This document shows, piece by piece, positions 62,822 to 64,000 of a DNA stretch of 64,000 nucleotides (the first letter of the stretch is position 1; each line of letters starts with the position of its first letter). Position numbers and translations under genes: made by a program. The notes below the pieces were generated by a model. It did not search any database and was not told the DNA's origin. It saw nothing but the letters and a program-made list of their open reading frames with translations. The stretch covers positions 4,588,001 through 4,652,000 of the forward strand of contig NZ_LT629703.1 of the NCBI RefSeq assembly GCF_900103365.1. Direction: 5' to 3'. Source of the stretch: Afipia sp. GAS231 (lineage in GTDB: Bacteria; Pseudomonadota; Alphaproteobacteria; Rhizobiales; Xanthobacteraceae).

Positions 62822-63620
62822 TATCGGCCATTCGACCGGGGGGCGAATTCGCAGGCGTCATCGACGACAACATAAACCGCGCCAACACCATGCTGCTGCT
62901 GGTGTCGCCTGACTTCATCGCGTCCGACCATTGCTTCCAGATTGAGATGCAGCGCGCACTCGATCGCCACGCCGCAGGCGAAGCGCGGGTCGTTCCGGTG
63001 ATACTGCGACCCTACGACCGGCATACGGCCCCGTTCGGTAGGCGGTCCCGAAGCACGGCAAGCCCGTGGTCTCCTGCCCGACCACGATGCGGCGTTCCTG
63101 GTCGTCGCCGTCAGGATTCGGCAGATGCTACATCCGTCAGCGCCCGCCCTCACAGCACGAGCCGCGAATCCCAGGCCGGGACACGCCGCGCCGCCGCCGC
63201 GCACCAGCAACCTTCGTCTCTAGAAAACTTTCACCGAGAGGGACCATGACCGCTTTATGGACGACGGATTTGGTTACATAGCCAACTTCTTCGAAGGATC
63301 ACTCCGGGCGCTGCAGGCGCGCAATCTCATCGAGACCGCTTTCCGCAGATTGGATGCCAATCGATTCACAGCCGTCGCCTACCGCGACGGCGAGGCGCTT
63401 AAAAGATCACGCTGGGCGGCTTGTTCGGCCTGGGCAATCGTTCGCTTACGGCGACAAGAACCGACGACGGCAGCATCAACGAAAGCCTGACCGTCAGAGC
63501 CGACGACCAGTCGCTCTATCTACAGGCTCTCGGGATGCCCATGAGCCGCGGAGCGGGGTGCACGTCGGTGGGTCTTGAGGACGCGATCAGAAGCGCCCAG
63601 GAGCTTCTGGGCGGGTCTGC
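62822..63620 (+). pseudogene. TIR-domain protein pseudogene
   Basis: The TIR core is clear: GGEFAGVIDDNINRANTMLL, LVSPDFIASDHCFQIEMQRA and GEARVVPVILRPYD, with further TIR sequence (PDHDAAFLVVAVRIRQML) in another phase. A second block (GYIANFFEGSLRALQARN ... RLDANRFTAVAYRDG), then in a new phase SINESLTVRADDQSLYLQAL, resembles the C-terminal region of rhizobial TIR proteins as I remember them. The N-terminus of the TIR domain is missing and at least three frameshifts exist. The ancestor may have been a defence or signalling NADase-type protein. Confidence 0.65.
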
Positions 63621-63883
63621 GCTCCGTTTGGCAACGGAACCTCGCATGGCCCCTTACACGCCCCCACCGTGGCCTGCTGGGGCGTTGTCGCACGAAGCGA
63701 AATGACCGCAAGCTGCGCCATTTCAATGTGCGGACAAAATGCGAACTGTTGTGCCAGTTTTGTGTCAGCTGACACAGGTCTTCATGCTCTGTTCTGGCCG
63801 AAACAGCTGATATCGCTGAAACCGGTGGCCGAACGAAAACTTCGATTTCTGCTGATTTTACAGGGATTTTACGAGAGAAAGAC
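63621..63883. other. Gap before tRNA-Thr
   Basis: No convincing gene. No integrase was found next to the tRNA on the window side. A short inverted element (TGTGTCAGCTGACACA) lies near 63761-63776 and may be part of a terminator or binding site. Confidence 0.35.
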
Positions 63884-63958
63884 TGGTGCTGCCAGACAGG
63901 ATTGAACTGTCGACCTCTCCATTACCAATGGAGTGCTCTACCACTGAGCTACGGCAGC
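63884..63958 (-). tRNA. tRNA-Thr (anticodon GGU)
   Basis: The minus strand reads a full cloverleaf from GCTGCCG to an encoded CCA: acceptor stem GCTGCCG/TGGCAGC with discriminator A, D-arm, anticodon stem CTCCA-TTGGTAA-TGGAG with anticodon GGT, and T-arm with GTTCAATCC. Length 75 bases including CCA. tRNA 3' ends are frequent integration sites; its 3' end faces the decayed region to the left. Confidence 0.93.
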
Positions 63959-64000
63959 ATGCCGGTATCGGGAATCGGCCCCTCAAAGGCCCCCACAGGC

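Noticed and set aside
1..64000. CRISPR array or prophage
   Set aside because: No regularly spaced repeats and no phage structural or lysis genes were seen anywhere in the window.

Overview
This 64 kb window looks like an accessory, catabolic region of an alphaproteobacterial chromosome, most likely Bradyrhizobium or a close relative. The evidence is the small proteins I recognise from that group (around 13.2-13.8 kb), the chemotaxis and GGDEF/EAL gene types, and a mixture of high-G+C and lower-G+C blocks. This is pattern recognition from memory; no database search was run.

Layout. 0-13 kb: the end of an unidentified gene, a split two-gene TPP-dependent decarboxylase, a molybdenum-hydroxylase set (CoxG-, CoxS- and CoxM-like genes, plus a convergent large subunit), a ferric/opine-type ABC transporter (fused permease and ATPase), a second molybdenum-hydroxylase large subunit and an AraC regulator. 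13-24 kb: signalling genes (two methyl-accepting chemotaxis proteins, one GAF-PAS-GGDEF-EAL protein with a broken 5' end) among small proteins and decayed DNA. 24-34 kb: a Rieske oxygenase between two serine-recombinase remnants, a 2-oxoglutarate/Fe(II) oxygenase, two close paralogues of a Tat-exported substrate-binding protein, a cupin protein, and several gene relics. 34-46 kb: a Rieske ferredoxin / 104-aa protein / amidohydrolase operon, a third molybdenum-hydroxylase large subunit, a class II aldolase, an NMT1-type ABC transporter and an M20 amidohydrolase.

46-60.3 kb is a distinct, visibly more G+C-rich block with tight ATGA-type overlaps. On the minus strand it has an IclR regulator, SDR, TPP enzyme, aspartate-dehydrogenase-like protein, aldehyde dehydrogenase, VanB-type reductase (frameshifted), a small helix-turn-helix-like protein, a Rieske oxygenase and a TctC-type binding protein. 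On the plus strand it has a second IclR regulator, cupin, VOC protein, a conserved unknown and a second SDR. It reads as one catabolic pathway for an oxygenated, probably aromatic or heterocyclic compound that I cannot match to a described route. 60.3-64 kb is mostly relics (FAD monooxygenase, GntR regulator, TIR protein), a probable small RNA with a clear promoter, and tRNA-Thr(GGU) at the right edge.

Taken together the intact genes import small organic compounds (four binding-protein systems), hydroxylate them (three Mo-enzyme large subunits, two Rieske oxygenases, one 2-oxoglutarate oxygenase) and process the products by amide hydrolysis, decarboxylation, aldol cleavage and dehydrogenation. 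The many frameshifted relics show that the region is in active turnover.
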